A stretch of DNA of 64,000 nt from contig NC_133394.1 of NCBI RefSeq assembly GCF_047511655.1, forward strand, positions 57,382,501 to 57,446,500, written 5' to 3'. The stretch's first letter is position 1, and each line of letters starts with the position of its first letter. This DNA comes from Castor canadensis (lineage: Eukaryota > Chordata > Mammalia > Rodentia > Castoridae). Below the pieces are notes generated by a model. That model was given only the letters and a program-made list of their open reading frames with translations. It did no database searches and was not told the DNA's origin. Shown piece by piece: positions 33,406-45,780 of this stretch. Made by a program: the position numbers and the translations under genes.

Positions 33406-33556
33406 TTTTCAGCTTTGAGGGTAAATTGTAGTTTGGCTTGTGAGAATCCTGATACAGTTTGAATATCCCTTACCCAAAATGTCTGGGACTAGAAGTGTTC
33501 CAGAATTTGAATTTATTGAAATTTTAGAATTTTTGCATATACGTGATGAAATGTAT
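33406..33556 (-). repeat. Right arm of the 151-bp inverted repeat
   Basis: Reverse complement of 32085-32235 (7 mismatches, no gaps). The repeat-like sequence continues beyond this arm to about 33753, but the left arm does not continue, so the arms were made by copying only part of it. Confidence 0.95.
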
Positions 33557-33753
33557 AAACATGAAATTCATTTATGTTTCATATATACCTTCTACACATA
33601 GCCTGAGGTAGTTTTAAATAATTTTATATATGAAACAAAGTCTCATGATATGTAAATTTTCACTTGTGGTATCATGTCAGCATTCAAAAAGTTTCTGATT
33701 TTGGAGCATTTCAGATTTTGGATTTTTGGATTAAGGATGCTTGACTTATATCT
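33430..33753 (+). repeat. Old interspersed repeat (DNA-transposon-like)
   Basis: Starts GATACAGTTTGAATATCCCT and ends TTGGATTTTTGGATTAAGGA, a pattern I know from an ancient mammalian repeat whose two ends are inverted relatives of each other. I cannot name the family with confidence. Confidence 0.5.
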
Positions 33754-33865
33754 TCTTTGAAACAGGATCTTGTTATACAGCCCAAGCTGATCTCGAACTC
33801 ATGATTTTCCTGCTTTAGCCTCCACAATGCTGGGATCACAGGTGTGCACAACCACATCCAGCTTA
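33754..33865 (-). mobile_element. B1-like SINE, antisense
   Basis: TTGAAACAGGATCTTGTTAT ... GCTGGGATCACAGGTGTGCA is a single antisense 7SL-type monomer of about 110 bp. Confidence 0.85.
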
Positions 33866-34332
33866 ACTTGAATCCTTTTCAGTTATAATTGTTTAACAAG
33901 GGTTTTTCTTTCTTCCTGTCTGGCATTGTGTCAATGCTGCCTCACTCAGGAAACAGTCACATAGTGATGGCTGCCCTGCCACAGTCCTGTTAATGGTGAG
34001 TAACCAAGACTTCCTAGAAAACCTCTGGGCTCAGAGTGGAATGGGGTTGAAGGACCTGACCTGGGAAGGAAAAGTGGACCAGCCAGTTAGATACTTACTG
34101 AGATTTGGAATCACCATAATTAAGAAAGCAGTTGTCTCTTGGAAGATTGAGAAGTCATCAGTATTCAGAAAAGGAATTTTTACTTGATTTACCTTGGGTT
34201 CAAATTTGCTGCCACCACTTAATGGGTGTAATTTACTCGCTAAGAATCTTGTTTTGAAAACCTAGAATGACAAGTCCTTTCTTTAAAAATTAAGGAATGA
34301 ACACAGTGGTTAATGTGAATTTATGGAGGTTT

Positions 34333-34394
34333 GAGGTCTGTTTAGCTCAGTACTTCACAGGGGTGAGGCTCTGGGTTCAGTCCCCAGGACCCCC
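34333..34394 (+). mobile_element. ID-like SINE fragment
   Basis: GTTTAGCTCAGTACTTCACA ... GGTTCAGTCCCCAGGACCC keeps A-box and B-box positions of the ID-like unit but is shortened. Confidence 0.6.
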
Positions 34395-34813
34395 ACTGAA
34401 GAGAGTTGTGTTTGTGATTTGGAATAATAGTATGCAGAGAATATTCACCTGCTGGCTTTTAAAAATAACTCCGAAGCTTGAGAACATATAGATCTAAAGC
34501 ACAGAAATTTACTTTGGTCTTCAAGTCTGATTTCATATGGGAAAATAAGTTTTAAAACCTATCACATGGAAAAGACTGCTGCTGTGTGCCTTTCTATTTT
34601 GTCTTTTGGGGGTGAATATTGTATTTATTATCAGGAAATTAGTAATTCAGTGGGTAGATTCCCCAACTGAAAATTATTAGAATGTAAAATTAAAATACAA
34701 CATTGACTACAAAATCAAACTTTTGCAAATAAAAAGCAGTATAACTTCCTTGTTATATTTACTTCTTTCCCTAACTTGAAAATATACATGTTTGTACACT
34801 CAGACTTAAAACC

Positions 34814-34887
34814 AGCCTTAAGGGTGTGGCTCAGTGGTAGAGCTCTAGGCCCTGGGATTGATCCTAAGAAAACAGAACAAAAAAAGT
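34814..34887 (+). mobile_element. ID-like SINE, internally deleted
   Basis: GGGTGTGGCTCAGTGGTAGA is directly followed by GGCCCTGGGATTGATCCTAA and an A-rich tail. About 20 bases between the boxes are missing. Confidence 0.8.
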
Positions 34888-36619
34888 CAGGGTGGCATTA
34901 GGAAAATTAGTGTGAAATGTCTCCCATTTAAGTACTTACATATAAGCAAAACCTCATTTTCCTCTAATTTGTGAGGTAATTAACGTAACTTAACAGTATT
35001 TAATTTATACTTTAAATTGGAGGAAGACTGAGGTACTATTTATTTTTAGAGATTCATAGCAATTGGAATGAAAGAAACAGTTTTGTACTAAATTTATAAA
35101 TAATGCCTATTGTCTAAAAAATTAGGGAGCTAATTATAGATGAAATAATATGGTATTTAGGATTTAGGAAATAGTTCAAATAACTCATGTGGGGGGAAGG
35201 AATACAGATAGGGCAATTTCATACCTGCTTGATGGGTGTTGAGGGTTGGCTGTCAGGCATAGCAGGTTCGTTGCTATTATCTCTGCTTTTGTATATGTAT
35301 AACATTTCTGAAATAAAAAGGGAAGGGGAGAACTAAACAAAATAATGAATCTAAAATGCTAACCCCATTTCTAATACACAGTAGACTTAAGGGCCACCTT
35401 CACCTATACCTAGGTGAATAACTTCATCAGTGAGGAAGGGATGGTGTTTGGATTGCTGGGAGTAGACATGGAAATAAGTTTTGTGTGCTTGTGACTGCGG
35501 CAGGTCTGGGATGCAAAGGTGGGTGAAAATATGTCCTGCTCCCAAGGAGGCCTGGCTGGTGGGAAGGACTATGGAGGCCTTGGCAAGTGTGGGGCCTAAG
35601 GAGCAGAGGAGGAGGCTCCCCTGGTACCCAGAAATGGGACAGAGCTGCAAATGGGATGCTGTGTGGCTGTCAAGGCAAACTTCATCCATTTAGACTTTTT
35701 CTTTGAACCAGTTCATGCCCAGGAAACCAGGGAGCTGGTTTGGGATGGGGACACAGACATCTCTTTTCCCTTTCAAAATTTGTTCTCCTTGAGCCACACA
35801 GTTTAATTCTAACAATCAAGAATTTGTGCAACTAGTCTTAGTTTGTGTGTACAACTGAACTGTGGATTAAATAGAAATTTGGGCCTACCCTCAAAATTTA
35901 AATGTTACTGAAGGGGTTATTTCTGCAGGAATTCCCTGTGAAAACTGAAAAGTTATCTGTTAGGTGCTGAAAACTGGCCAGACACCATAGTAGATGTTAC
36001 ACGTGGGCAGCACAGCACACACGGGGAAGAACAAAGCCTGGTTAGTGTGCCAGAGTAAGAAACGGAGTATACTTTCTAAATGCTGCGTGCTACCCAGATG
36101 TGTGGCAATCATTCACATGAATGTTGACGTATCTCTGTGTGAGGAGATGGTCAGTGGGTAGTCACCAAGACCCATAGTCTAATGGTGCTATTTTGTTGAC
36201 TTTCTGTCTGGTCTGATGATGTGGATGGGCTCAATCTTGCCTGTGGGTCCCCCAAATTGTACATCAATAGCCAGATTCTTCTTCCTTTTATATTCTTCCC
36301 TTTCAGCACTGTTTTTGAGTGATGCCATAATCCAGCAAGCACGCTTGATGTTAGCTCTTAGCTGTTGATGAATGTCCTGGGTGTGTAGAGTGTTTTCTAT
36401 ATGCATGTTGGTACATGAACTTGGTCTTTGTTCAGTGTCTATCCTGCCGGTCCAGAGCAATGTGCTGACTCCAAGGAAGTCAGTGACACCTGAAACGTGC
36501 TTCTACAGGGTGCATTTATCTGTCCAGTCCATCCAAGTTTCTGAATGTCATGAACATTACACAGTGTTTATAGCTTGGATTGCAAACGTTTCTCATTGTG
36601 TCTTAGATTCTAAGGGGAC
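34888..36619. other. Unannotated stretch; one minus-strand open frame
   Basis: Mostly AT-rich, with no recognised repeat. On the minus strand 36188-36460 is open for 90 codons, rich in Lys/Arg and without low complexity. I do not recognise it, and it has no start context, splice signals or poly(A) site that would support a gene. Confidence 0.4.
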
Positions 36620-36830
36620 AGCAAATTTATTCTGTAAAGGAGCAGATAATAAATACATTGGGCTTTGTAGGTCACGTACAGTCTGTCACATATTCTTCTG
36701 AAGTCCAAACAATCCTCTGAATATGTAACAGCCATTCGTGGTGGATGAGGTGGTAGGAGTGGAGAGAGGGGCGCTGCATAAAATTGGGTGCAGGCCTGAG
36801 GGTCTCAGGCTATAAATTATCTACTCCTAC
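36620..36830 (+). repeat. Ancient hAT-like repeat remnant
   Basis: TTCTGTAAAGGAGCAGATAA, then TTGGGCTTTGTAGGTCACGT, near 36630-36675 matches the start of an old mammalian DNA-transposon family. It ends near GGCTATAAATTATCTACTCC. The centre is largely deleted. Confidence 0.45.
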
Positions 36831-38266
36831 AAGACATCATAGTGGGAGATACTGAAAACAACAGCAAAAGCCAACCAAACAAAAACAAATACAAGCTCTG
36901 TTATTTGGGCTTTAGAGAACTAGTGTAGACTGACTGATTTCTCTTTCCTGACTCATTCTTTAAGTTATAAGGATCTGAATCGTCCAAGTCACTACCAAAC
37001 TTTCTTTGTAGTCACATCATTATGGAGGAAACTTGAGATGATTGTAAATTTCTCTTCTGGGTTGAGCAGTAAGTCCTTCATTAGTGAGTGTCATGAGTCC
37101 TGTGTAACAATTTGTAAGTCCTCTGAGGTGAAAGGCAAAATCATAAATATTAATTATAGCCATTGTTTTGATGAAAGAAGGATTACTGGAGACACAGAAG
37201 CTTCTAGATCTACCTATTAAACCACACTCCACCTCTTCAGTTCTTCAATGAAGGGGTTAAATTATATTAGAAAAAGTCCCTGGGGTTCCACTGTGGTCTG
37301 AAGTCTAATAAAAGGCTCACTTTTCACAGGACATTATTTTAAAAATGCCTTCCAAGGCTTTCAGAGTCATTTTCACAAGAAAAAAAACTCAATAAAGAAG
37401 CTTTAAGCTGTTAGTGCATTTCATCAGGAATGCAGTAACAGAGGCAGGTTACTGATGTAAAGCTCCAGACATTAGAGTTAAAATGAGCCTCATCTTTAGG
37501 GTGGAATTTTTGAGGAGGATAAGAAACACTTAAGGCTTTTTGAAATAGTTATAAAAGTAAAAAAAAAAAAAAAAACTGAAACATTTTTCATATTTTATAT
37601 GTGTTATTATGAAGAAAAATAATTAGAAAGTTACTGAGTGACTTTACTTAGGTTAAAATGTTTCTTTTATATATTTCCACATTAGCCAAAAAGTCATAAA
37701 CGATGCTGGCAGAAGGTGTTGACTATGCACTGTCCTTATAAATGTCATCTTTGCAAGTCCCTTTGCTTGCAAAAGGAAAGGAATGAGGTGTCACTATGCT
37801 AAAGAAATCTTACTTAGAAAGAAAGGTGGATGACAAAATTCAAAGTGAACGGCCTGCCCATTATGTTGGGTTTTAATATTAATATTAAAATAATATTAAT
37901 TAATTTAATATTTTCTCATTATAGAAGAAAAAAAATTATTCCCAATGAAGGAGCATTCACAGGGCTTACTTCCTGCCTGCAGCAGCAAGGCCACTGGGGC
38001 CGGATGGGGGAGAGGAAAACATGCCGAAGGAAGGAGCTGTGCGAGCATCAGCAGAGTCCTGCGTGAGAGAGGGAAGAACGCTGCTTGTTGGAACAGATGT
38101 GGTTCTGTTTTCAGGTCTGCAGAAAGAACAGGCGTATAAGTGCAGTCCTTGTCTTGGATGTTGGAGGACAGTGAAAGGAGAATTTTCAAAACTCATACAA
38201 GTTAGCATGCTGTCATTTTAATAAAGCTGCTTTTAAAAAATATATAAATATAGAAAACTATCATCA
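36831..38266. other. Unannotated stretch with simple repeats
   Basis: A17 lies at 37559-37575. An AT palindromic run (TTAATATTAATATTAAAATA) lies at 37873-37912. The frames near 37905-38221 overlap on both strands and look random. Confidence 0.5.
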
Positions 38267-38398
38267 TTTTTTTGTTTTTGAGACAGATCCAGGCTAGTCT
38301 TGGACTTCCTAGGTAGTCCAGGCTGGCCTCAAACTCTCCATCCTCCTTCTTCAGCCTCCCAAGTGCTTGGATTATAGGTGTGCACCACCATGCCTGGG
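38267..38398 (-). mobile_element. B1-like SINE, antisense
   Basis: TTTGTTTTTGAGACAGATCC ... GATTATAGGTGTGCACCACC reads as an antisense 7SL-type monomer. A short internal duplication (CCAGGCTAGTCTTGGAC / CCAGGCTGGCCTCAAAC) is present. Confidence 0.88.
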
Positions 38399-38679
38399 CC
38401 TTAGAAAATTATTTTTTAAAAGCATGTGTAATTCTCATATCCTGAAAAAGTCACCATTGAAATTTTGTTGTCTCTAGTCATCCGTCCATTTTTAATAAAA
38501 TTAGTTGATACAGTGAATATTGTTTTGTAACTAGCTTTTTTCATATACATGTATTATGTCACCATATATATATTAAATATATTATGACATCATAAGTCAT
38601 CCATTCATTTAACTGTCACAGAAAGCTCTTATTTGGTAAGATCTTATAATGGCCAGATACTTTTGATTCTGTGAATCTA

Positions 38680-39240
38680 TTCTAGATTGCTTCACCAATG
38701 ATGTTAAGGTTAGACATGTAGATACATTGGTCAGAGTGTTTGCATGCAGCAACAGAAACCGATCTCAAACAAATCTAGCCCAAAGCTGGGATTTGGTGGC
38801 CCTTCTAGTAGGGAAGGAAGGAATGGGCGGGGGGCGGGGGGGGGGGGGTCCGGGTTAAAAGTATCATTTCTCTGACTTAGTCTTGCTTTTCTTGTTCACA
38901 CTGATTGTCTGTCATCTTATCATGGCATCTTAATAGAGATGGCCACAGGCAACTCTGCAGTTTGGAGGCAATCTCTTGGAGTAGGTTTAACAATGTGCAG
39001 AAAAGGGAGCTCTTTCTCCTAGCTTCACTTTGGGACAACTCTCAAAAAGCAAGGCTCAAAAAGGCTCACCACTGGGCAGGTGCTCATTCTTGAACCAACG
39101 CATGGAGCTAGAAGGGGTTACTCCAATGGCTTGGGCCTTGGTCACAGGCCTCCCTGTGCTGAAGGTGGCAGCTGGGGAGGGAATATAGACCCATCTAAAT
39201 GGGGAGAGGCCTAGATTTACCCTATGTGGAATGGGGGAGG
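38680..39240 (+). repeat. Ancient repeat remnant with a G-run
   Basis: GCAGCAACAGAAACCGATCT ... CTTGGGCCTTGGTCACAGG (near 39130) resembles an old DNA-transposon-type repeat. A near-pure G tract (GGGCGGGGGGCGGGGG onward) at 38825-38848 interrupts it. The assignment is weak. Confidence 0.3.
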
Positions 39241-42200
39241 CTGGTTCTGGAAGACTTGAAATTATGGTGCTGTACAGTCTTGTCCATTATATAAGCTATT
39301 GCCAGTTTATGCAATTAGGTGTTTATACTCATAGCTAAATCTTGAGGAAAAGTTTAAAAGCAGGTCAAATTGATTTCTTCAGGTGTCTGTTGTATTTTTT
39401 AAACAAATTCAGAGGATTATAGCAACATATCAGAGTGATAGCACAGTATAAAAGCTGAAGAATTGAAGCTTCCCAGCTACTCTATTCAAAATCTTCTTTA
39501 AAACTGAGTTTTCTGGCTCCTGAATACTTTGACTATAGCTGTTTTCGTCTTCATTTAATAAATTTGTTTCAAGTTCACCAACTTCCATTTCCTGAATTAA
39601 GAACTTCCTGCATTTAGCATAATTGGAATTACAGCTTGCTGCAATCATTCCCTATATAAGGCAGAAAAAACTAAAGTTGCAACAGCCTAAATTTTAAGCA
39701 GGACTCCTTTGGTCTCTCCTCACAGTGGCAGTGGGTCTGTGTGCTAGCTAAGTGCATGGTGCGGTGGTGCTCTCATCTTCTCCGTTTTGTGAGTGTAAGC
39801 CATTTTTAAAGATAGTGCAAAAGCCTCTGAGGAAACTGGGTGGGGGTGAGAGGTCTGTGTAAGGAAGCATACCCTCTATTCCTCACTTTCCCTCACCTCC
39901 AAAGAGCAAAAGTGAGAGTTTCTGCCTTCCCCCTTTTTGCCTATGGGCAGAGATGAATGTCTCTTGTGAAAGGGAAGTTTCCATTTATAAACCTGTCCTT
40001 CCCTCTAGGGAGGACTCCCCACCTGAGAAGACTTGAGACTGCACAACAAAGCTTACTAAACAAACCTTGTTTACCATGTATTTCATAAGTGCCTTCCCAC
40101 AACTTCCCCCCACATCTGAAACCTATTCTACTCTTCCTTTGGTCTCTTCTCCACATTTTATTAATCTTTGTTAAAATAACATATAAGCCTCTGCATGGAG
40201 CCACCTCTTTCAGGTTGGTTTCAGGTAAAATCCTCAACAAAACAACAAAACATCAAGACTAAGTCCACTTGCAGCCTCTGAATTGTCTATTTTAACCATT
40301 CACTTGCCAAATTTAACTAATGCAAGATGTTTCAGAAGTCCACTTAGAACAGCGTCAGCATGATCACCAATGCCAAGATTTCTCAGGGAAATAATTTTAT
40401 CGCTTCAAAAATCATTTGTTGAGCATATAGTCCCTATAGCACCCTGTAAGCTATGTGTAAGGGAGGGAAAAAGAGGTTTTATACCATCTTAGGTTCAGTG
40501 ACAGGAGCCTGTGAATTAATTCCAAAGGACATATTAATAGAAGAAAAGGTTCATTGTGTGCACACAGGGACCTCACAGAACAATGAATATCCCATCAGAA
40601 ATCTGGGAAGGTAGCACATTGGCTTTGCTTCTAAGCCATGAGGACAATGATATCCCACCCTCAGTGAGTAATAAATGTGGTTGGTTTTAGAAATGTGCAG
40701 GCTAATTTTAGTACTTGGGAGGGGCAGAGGGCCTAAAAAAGTCCCAATAATCATGGAAAAAGAGACTAAACCCCTAGATAGGTTTTTAGAGGCAGGTTGT
40801 GGTAGGAACATAGGTGGAGAGCAGAGCTTGACGGGGCAGGATGGGGCCAGAGATAGTATGAGGACCTCTGGAGCAGAAGTTCATGGTGACAGAACTGGGG
40901 CTGTGTCCTTTTCCCCACGGGAGAGTAAATAGAATCCAGGAAAGCCACAGAATTTTTATTTGGGTGGCTGGAAGGGACATGGTTACAATCAAAATAAGGG
41001 GTGGGCCTGGAATTCAGGCATAAGATACACATCCACACACCCAGTGTCCACTGGAACTATCAGCCTCTGGGAAGCGGATTTGAAGGCGAACTAGAAATGG
41101 AGCTGGATAGGATTATTAACACCCTGATCTGTGGGCATATCAGTCAAGCTCAAAACGCCCCCACACCTACAGATATCACCTCAGCAAGGGGGACAGGGAC
41201 TACAGGTTTAGTCTCTGCCAGGTGGAATGGTCATTTTTATGTCATCTTTAACTTGGAGGTGGGAGAAAACCTGTGTCACTTCCAGTTCCAAAGCCTTTGG
41301 GGGAGAGGGGGTCTGGATGCTCTTGTGCATACATTGATGTTAGTTTTCAGGTACCCTAAGTTCATGCAGGAAGAAATTTCCACTCTTGCTAGCTTAACAA
41401 AGGATTTGCAATTGGAAGGGGATCTCTGGGCTCAGAGGGTATGGGTGAGGGAGGGGTCGCTGATGTGCTCTAAAACAGGCTGTACAGTTTTTAAAACTCG
41501 CAGACTTTCCCTAGTTCCTAACCTGCCTCGTTGTGTTTTAGAGGACATTTAGAGGAGCGTAGTCTCCAGAAGAAACCCCAGTTCTTTAGGTGATAATGAC
41601 AAAGTTACATGCAGATGATTCTTCCTCCCAAGGGCTCTAAGGACTATAAATGCCATGGGTTGTGTTGTTCAGAGCACAAGACTGCCCAATTCTGAGGGAA
41701 AAAGCTGAATTGTTCTTATTGAGCTAGGGAGACTAAATATCGGAACACAGTCTCCCTGAAGAATTTTGGGCGGGATTCATGCACACTTCTGAGTACAGAG
41801 GGTTTCCATTAGTTCTAAAAGAAAAGTGGAGACTTTATTAGCTCTAATAGCAGCGGGGAATAACATTGATTGGCTCCTGGACCAAAGCTGGATTCCTTTA
41901 GCTTACTCAGCTTAAAGCTGTTTCATTTTCATCTTGTAAGCCGTATAGGACTTCAAAAAGCCAGGTTTCTCAAAGTCATGATTTTAAAGAATATGTCCCT
42001 GGTGTCCACCAGCAGAAGTTTTATAGTTTTGACCATAGTCAGTCATTCAAACCAGGAAGTGTTGGAATTTTGTGGTTTAGCCATGCTTATTGTTCACATT
42101 AACGAGAAACCATTTGAGTTTCTCATTTTGTGTTAGGAGGATTCAACCATTAGCTAAGTCTGATAGTCTCTTGAGCATTAAGAAGTCTAAAGCAAGCTGC

Positions 42201-42318
42201 TGTTTTGTTTTTTCTTTTATTTTGATGGGTTATGCCAGAGGAACTCCAAAATATGTTAGAACATTCCATTTTCATAAACGTTTATGAAGCACACCATGAA
42301 TGTATCAATCTTCTTCTT
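39241..42318. other. Repeat-poor stretch with an unexplained 183-codon frame
   Basis: The + strand is open from 41001 to 41552 (183 codons), one of the longest frames outside the CpG islands. No domain, signal peptide or low-complexity bias is evident, and codons do not repeat. No splice sites were identified. The minus-strand frames over 40766-41038 overlap it. I judge it chance or a decayed element rather than a gene. Confidence 0.4.
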
Positions 42319-42443
42319 CTTTTTTTTTTTTTGAAAGAATGTCTAGCTATTTAGCCTAAATTGACCTTGAACTCTCTATCCTCCTGCCTCAGCATCCCAA
42401 GTGCTGGGATTACAGGTGTCAGTTGTGTGCCCCGTGCTGGGTT
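42319..42443 (-). mobile_element. B1-like SINE, antisense
   Basis: A T14 tail, then TGAAAGAATGTCTAGCTATT ... GTGCTGGGATTACAGGTGTC. About 120 bp. Confidence 0.87.
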
Positions 42444-42519
42444 GTTACATGCCAGTGTGACATTTGCTGTATGCATCTGGCCTCTGATTCTCAACAGTCC
42501 TTCATGAAGCCAGGGCTGT

Positions 42520-42655
42520 TCCTGTCACTATTTTACAAATGAGAAACCTGATGATCAGGGAACCAACCAGAAGTCATCCTACTAGTAAATGACTCAACCA
42601 GGCATTCAATAATGGTCTGACTCCAGATTCCATGATCAAGATTGCAGACCTTGCC
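42520..42655 (-). mobile_element. MIR, antisense
   Basis: CTATTTTACAAATGAGAAAC, CCTACTAGTAAATGACTCAA and TCTGACTCCAGATTCCATGA are the complement of MIR core sequence, in order. Confidence 0.65.
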
Positions 42656-43235
42656 TGTCCCTCTCTCCTTCTTTGTGAATCTTGTAGGTTAGTGCCAGAT
42701 TACCTTATGTTTATTTTGAGTACTGCATTTGTGTACAAGACAAGTAATTCACCAAGAAACTGTCATTGTCACTATTCATTTTAGGCCTCACGTAGTGTGC
42801 ATACTATGTCTTCAGTATCCTGGTGGGACACATGGGACAAACTCATCTCAACCACATGACTACAACCACCTGTCCTTTGGGGTAGGAAAGAACTGGGATT
42901 GTTTGGGATTATCTTGTGGACAGAATAAAAAGTTCTCCCCCACTATTCTACACTCTTCCTTTTGTGTCCCTCTCTTTTGCACATATTCTCAAGTATACCA
43001 GAGTCTCTAATCTGGAAAAGAATCACCAGCTATACCAATTTATAATAAGGTACTGGTGACCAAGTGCATCACTGAACATTTTGACTTCTTTTCAAAACAA
43101 ACAACAACAGCACAAGAAAATAATAGTTAACACAGAAAAAGCAACCATTAGCAGTAAAGATCTTGACAAAGATTCTTTGCTTCAGCAAAACGTTAGTCTG
43201 GTTCTTGACCTTTCTTATTTCAGTGCCCTTTCTTA

Positions 43236-43618
43236 TTGTCTTGGTCTGTTTTCTATTGCTGTAACAAAATGCCTGAGACTGACAGAAGAGAAGTTTATTT
43301 GACTCATAGTTCTGGAGCTGGGGAATTCAAGAGCAGGATGCCAGCATTTTCTCAGCACCTGGTGAGAGCCTTCTGATTGCATCGTCACGGACAGAGGACT
43401 TCATGTGGCATGGCAAAGCAAACATGCTAGCTTAGGTCTCTCATCCTTCTATTACTACTGTCATCATGGAAGCCCTACCCTCATAAACTCATCTAATCCT
43501 ATCTGTGTCTCAAAGGCCCAATCTTCATAACCACTGGAATTAGGTTAACTAATTAATAACTTGGAGTTAGGTTTCTAACACATTAATGTTAGGGGGCACA
43601 CATTCAAATCTTAACACA
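43236..43618 (-). mobile_element. MaLR-type LTR, antisense
   Basis: TTGCTGTAACAAAATGCCTG, AGTTCTGGAGCTGGGGAATT and CACATTCAAATCTTAACACA lie in the order of an antisense MaLR LTR (ERVL-MaLR), about 380 bp, with TG/CA-type ends. Confidence 0.8.
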
Positions 43619-45410
43619 TAAAAATTCAGCTTCAGTAATAACGCTGCTAAGTCAGTTTAGGAATAGATTCCCATTCTCCAAGTCTGATCATTCTTGATAT
43701 CCAATTGAGTTCCTTATCCTTACCATCTTTCTGTGATGTCTGACCACCCCTCCTATCCTGTTAGGTCTGATATGTCAGAATCATCCTGACCCTTGAGGCT
43801 TTCTCGTACCTTTTAAAATTCTCAACACACACTTCGACTCCTTGCCTATAAATTCCTACCTGTCTATGCTGAATTAAAATTGAGACTAGTTTTATACTGA
43901 GGTCTCTTTCTCGCTATGTGATGATAGTCTTGAATAAAATCTGGTTTTAACCAAGTTAACTACATTCCAGTTCTTGTTAACTTTGACAGTCTTTATGGAT
44001 ATACATATATGGTATTGTACCCAACCCTGGAAAGTGAGGTTGAGTAAAACCCACTTCCTGTCTTCAATTAGTTTGTTGTACAACGCAGAAGGCAAACACA
44101 CCAACTATTACAATACATCTTGTGAGGCATTACTGGAGTCTACGCCGGCTCCAAAAGAGCACAGGGGCACTTCTGGGGTGGCCAGGAGTGTTAAGGAAAG
44201 GGTGGCTTTCCTTTGTTTCCCTGGTCACATTCTGTAAGGCTCACATTCAAACAGCGAGATGTTAGGGTCAAAGCTCTCTCATAGCTTTCTGCTAGGTTGA
44301 ACAATTTTAGTTCAAGTAGCTTGGTCAGAATCAGAATTTCCATGTGATCTTTAAGGGGTTTTCTGTGTCATTGGGGCAGGACTGGTGGTGATGAGGGTTC
44401 TAAATGTCAAGAGTTATTAGTACCATAGCAGAAGTTTCTAGAAGTTCTTTGTAGTTTCAGAATATGGATGTAAGGGTAGCCATCTCTTTTGAAAGAACCT
44501 TCCCATTAATTGGATTTGGGGCTAATGTGAACCTGCTTTCGGTTTCTAAAGTACCACATTAGTGACCCAAATGGAATTTAAGGGATGTGAAAATAGCTTT
44601 TGTTAGGTCACCAGTTCTATTTTTTGCAAGGCACTCATTTCTTGTGACTCAAGTGATCCATACGTTCTGGTAGTGTTTATTTTACTTATTTTGCATATTT
44701 AGGGGTGACTTCTAATTTCTTTGGACAGAATTGGGAAGTCTTATTAATATGAAATGCTGTGCATTGTGCACAGCAAATGCAGATATCCTAAGGATTCCGG
44801 ATTCAATCTGAGTGTAAGGTATTGTCACTTTCAGGACCAAGAAGCCCAGCCTGTCCAAACCTCTTGCTATTCCAAAGTCCTTCCTTTGAATAAGGGCTCA
44901 TTCCTCCCCTCTCCCTCAGATCTTCATCTTTAAAGATAAAGTTGTTATTTGGCCATAATAATATTTAGCCTGTTAAGACCCCTGGCTAAATAGCTTAGGG
45001 TTATTATTGTTTTTAAAGAAATCAGAGTTGAAGACAGAAGTCAGAGGGAGCAAGATTAGGGACAAACTTCACCTTTTGTGAGGTTTTGCATAGGCTTTTA
45101 TGACAGATATTTTCTTTGACTATATAGGAAGATGCTGAAGTTTAAGTCAATAGCCACCAATTAACGATGACGCAGTCAGAAAGTCAATTGTTTCGGGTAT
45201 TGCACTCAGTTTTAAAACTTTTTTAATATTACAAAAATGAAACAGGAAAATAATGCATTTAGAGCATATTTAGTTTTCTTTTCAAAATGTATCAATCAAG
45301 TTCTCAGAGAAAAAGATGAAATTCCAAGTAAATTCCTGGTGCAAAACATTATTCACTGTCACTATCTACCTTTGGTTGGACCCCAACCAAAACTCTACTG
45401 ATAACACAAC
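43619..45410. other. Unannotated stretch, no gene recognised
   Basis: About 1.8 kb of mixed composition with no named repeat. The frame at 43974-44237 (87 codons) shows nothing recognisable. Confidence 0.5.
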
Positions 45411-45780
45411 TTAGAGTAGTGGTCCCCACACTTGGCTGGTGATCAGAATACTATCCACAACTTGAAGTGCAGATTTCTGGGTACCCACCCTAGATCTACT
45501 GAGTGGGGCCCCAGGAATCAGCTTTTGGGGGTGGCAGTACTGGGACTGAACAGAGCCTCATGGATGCTAGGCAAGTGGCTCCGCCACTGAGCTGCACCAC
45601 TGCCATCTAACAAAGAAGAATTTTAAACTCCCAGCCTGATCTCAGCCTCTCACTGAAATGGTGTATGGTGATAATAACCTTGTTGTAGGCAGTTTCCTGT
45701 TGATTAATGACAAGCTGGAAGAAGCTGCCTGTAGGATCTTTCATTCAGATTGCCAACCACTACCTGAGTAAATATATGCA
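45411..45780 (+). mobile_element. MER5-like element split by an ID-like SINE
   Basis: GTGGTCCCCACACTTGGCTG ... CTACTGAGTGGGGCCCCAGG (45418-45513) is a MER5 (hAT-Charlie) start. The antisense ID-like unit (GTGGCAGTACTGGGACTGAA ... GAGCTGCACCACTGCC) lies at 45527-45606. Weak MER5-type 3' sequence resumes and ends near CAACCACTACCTGAG (45755-45770). Confidence 0.6.
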
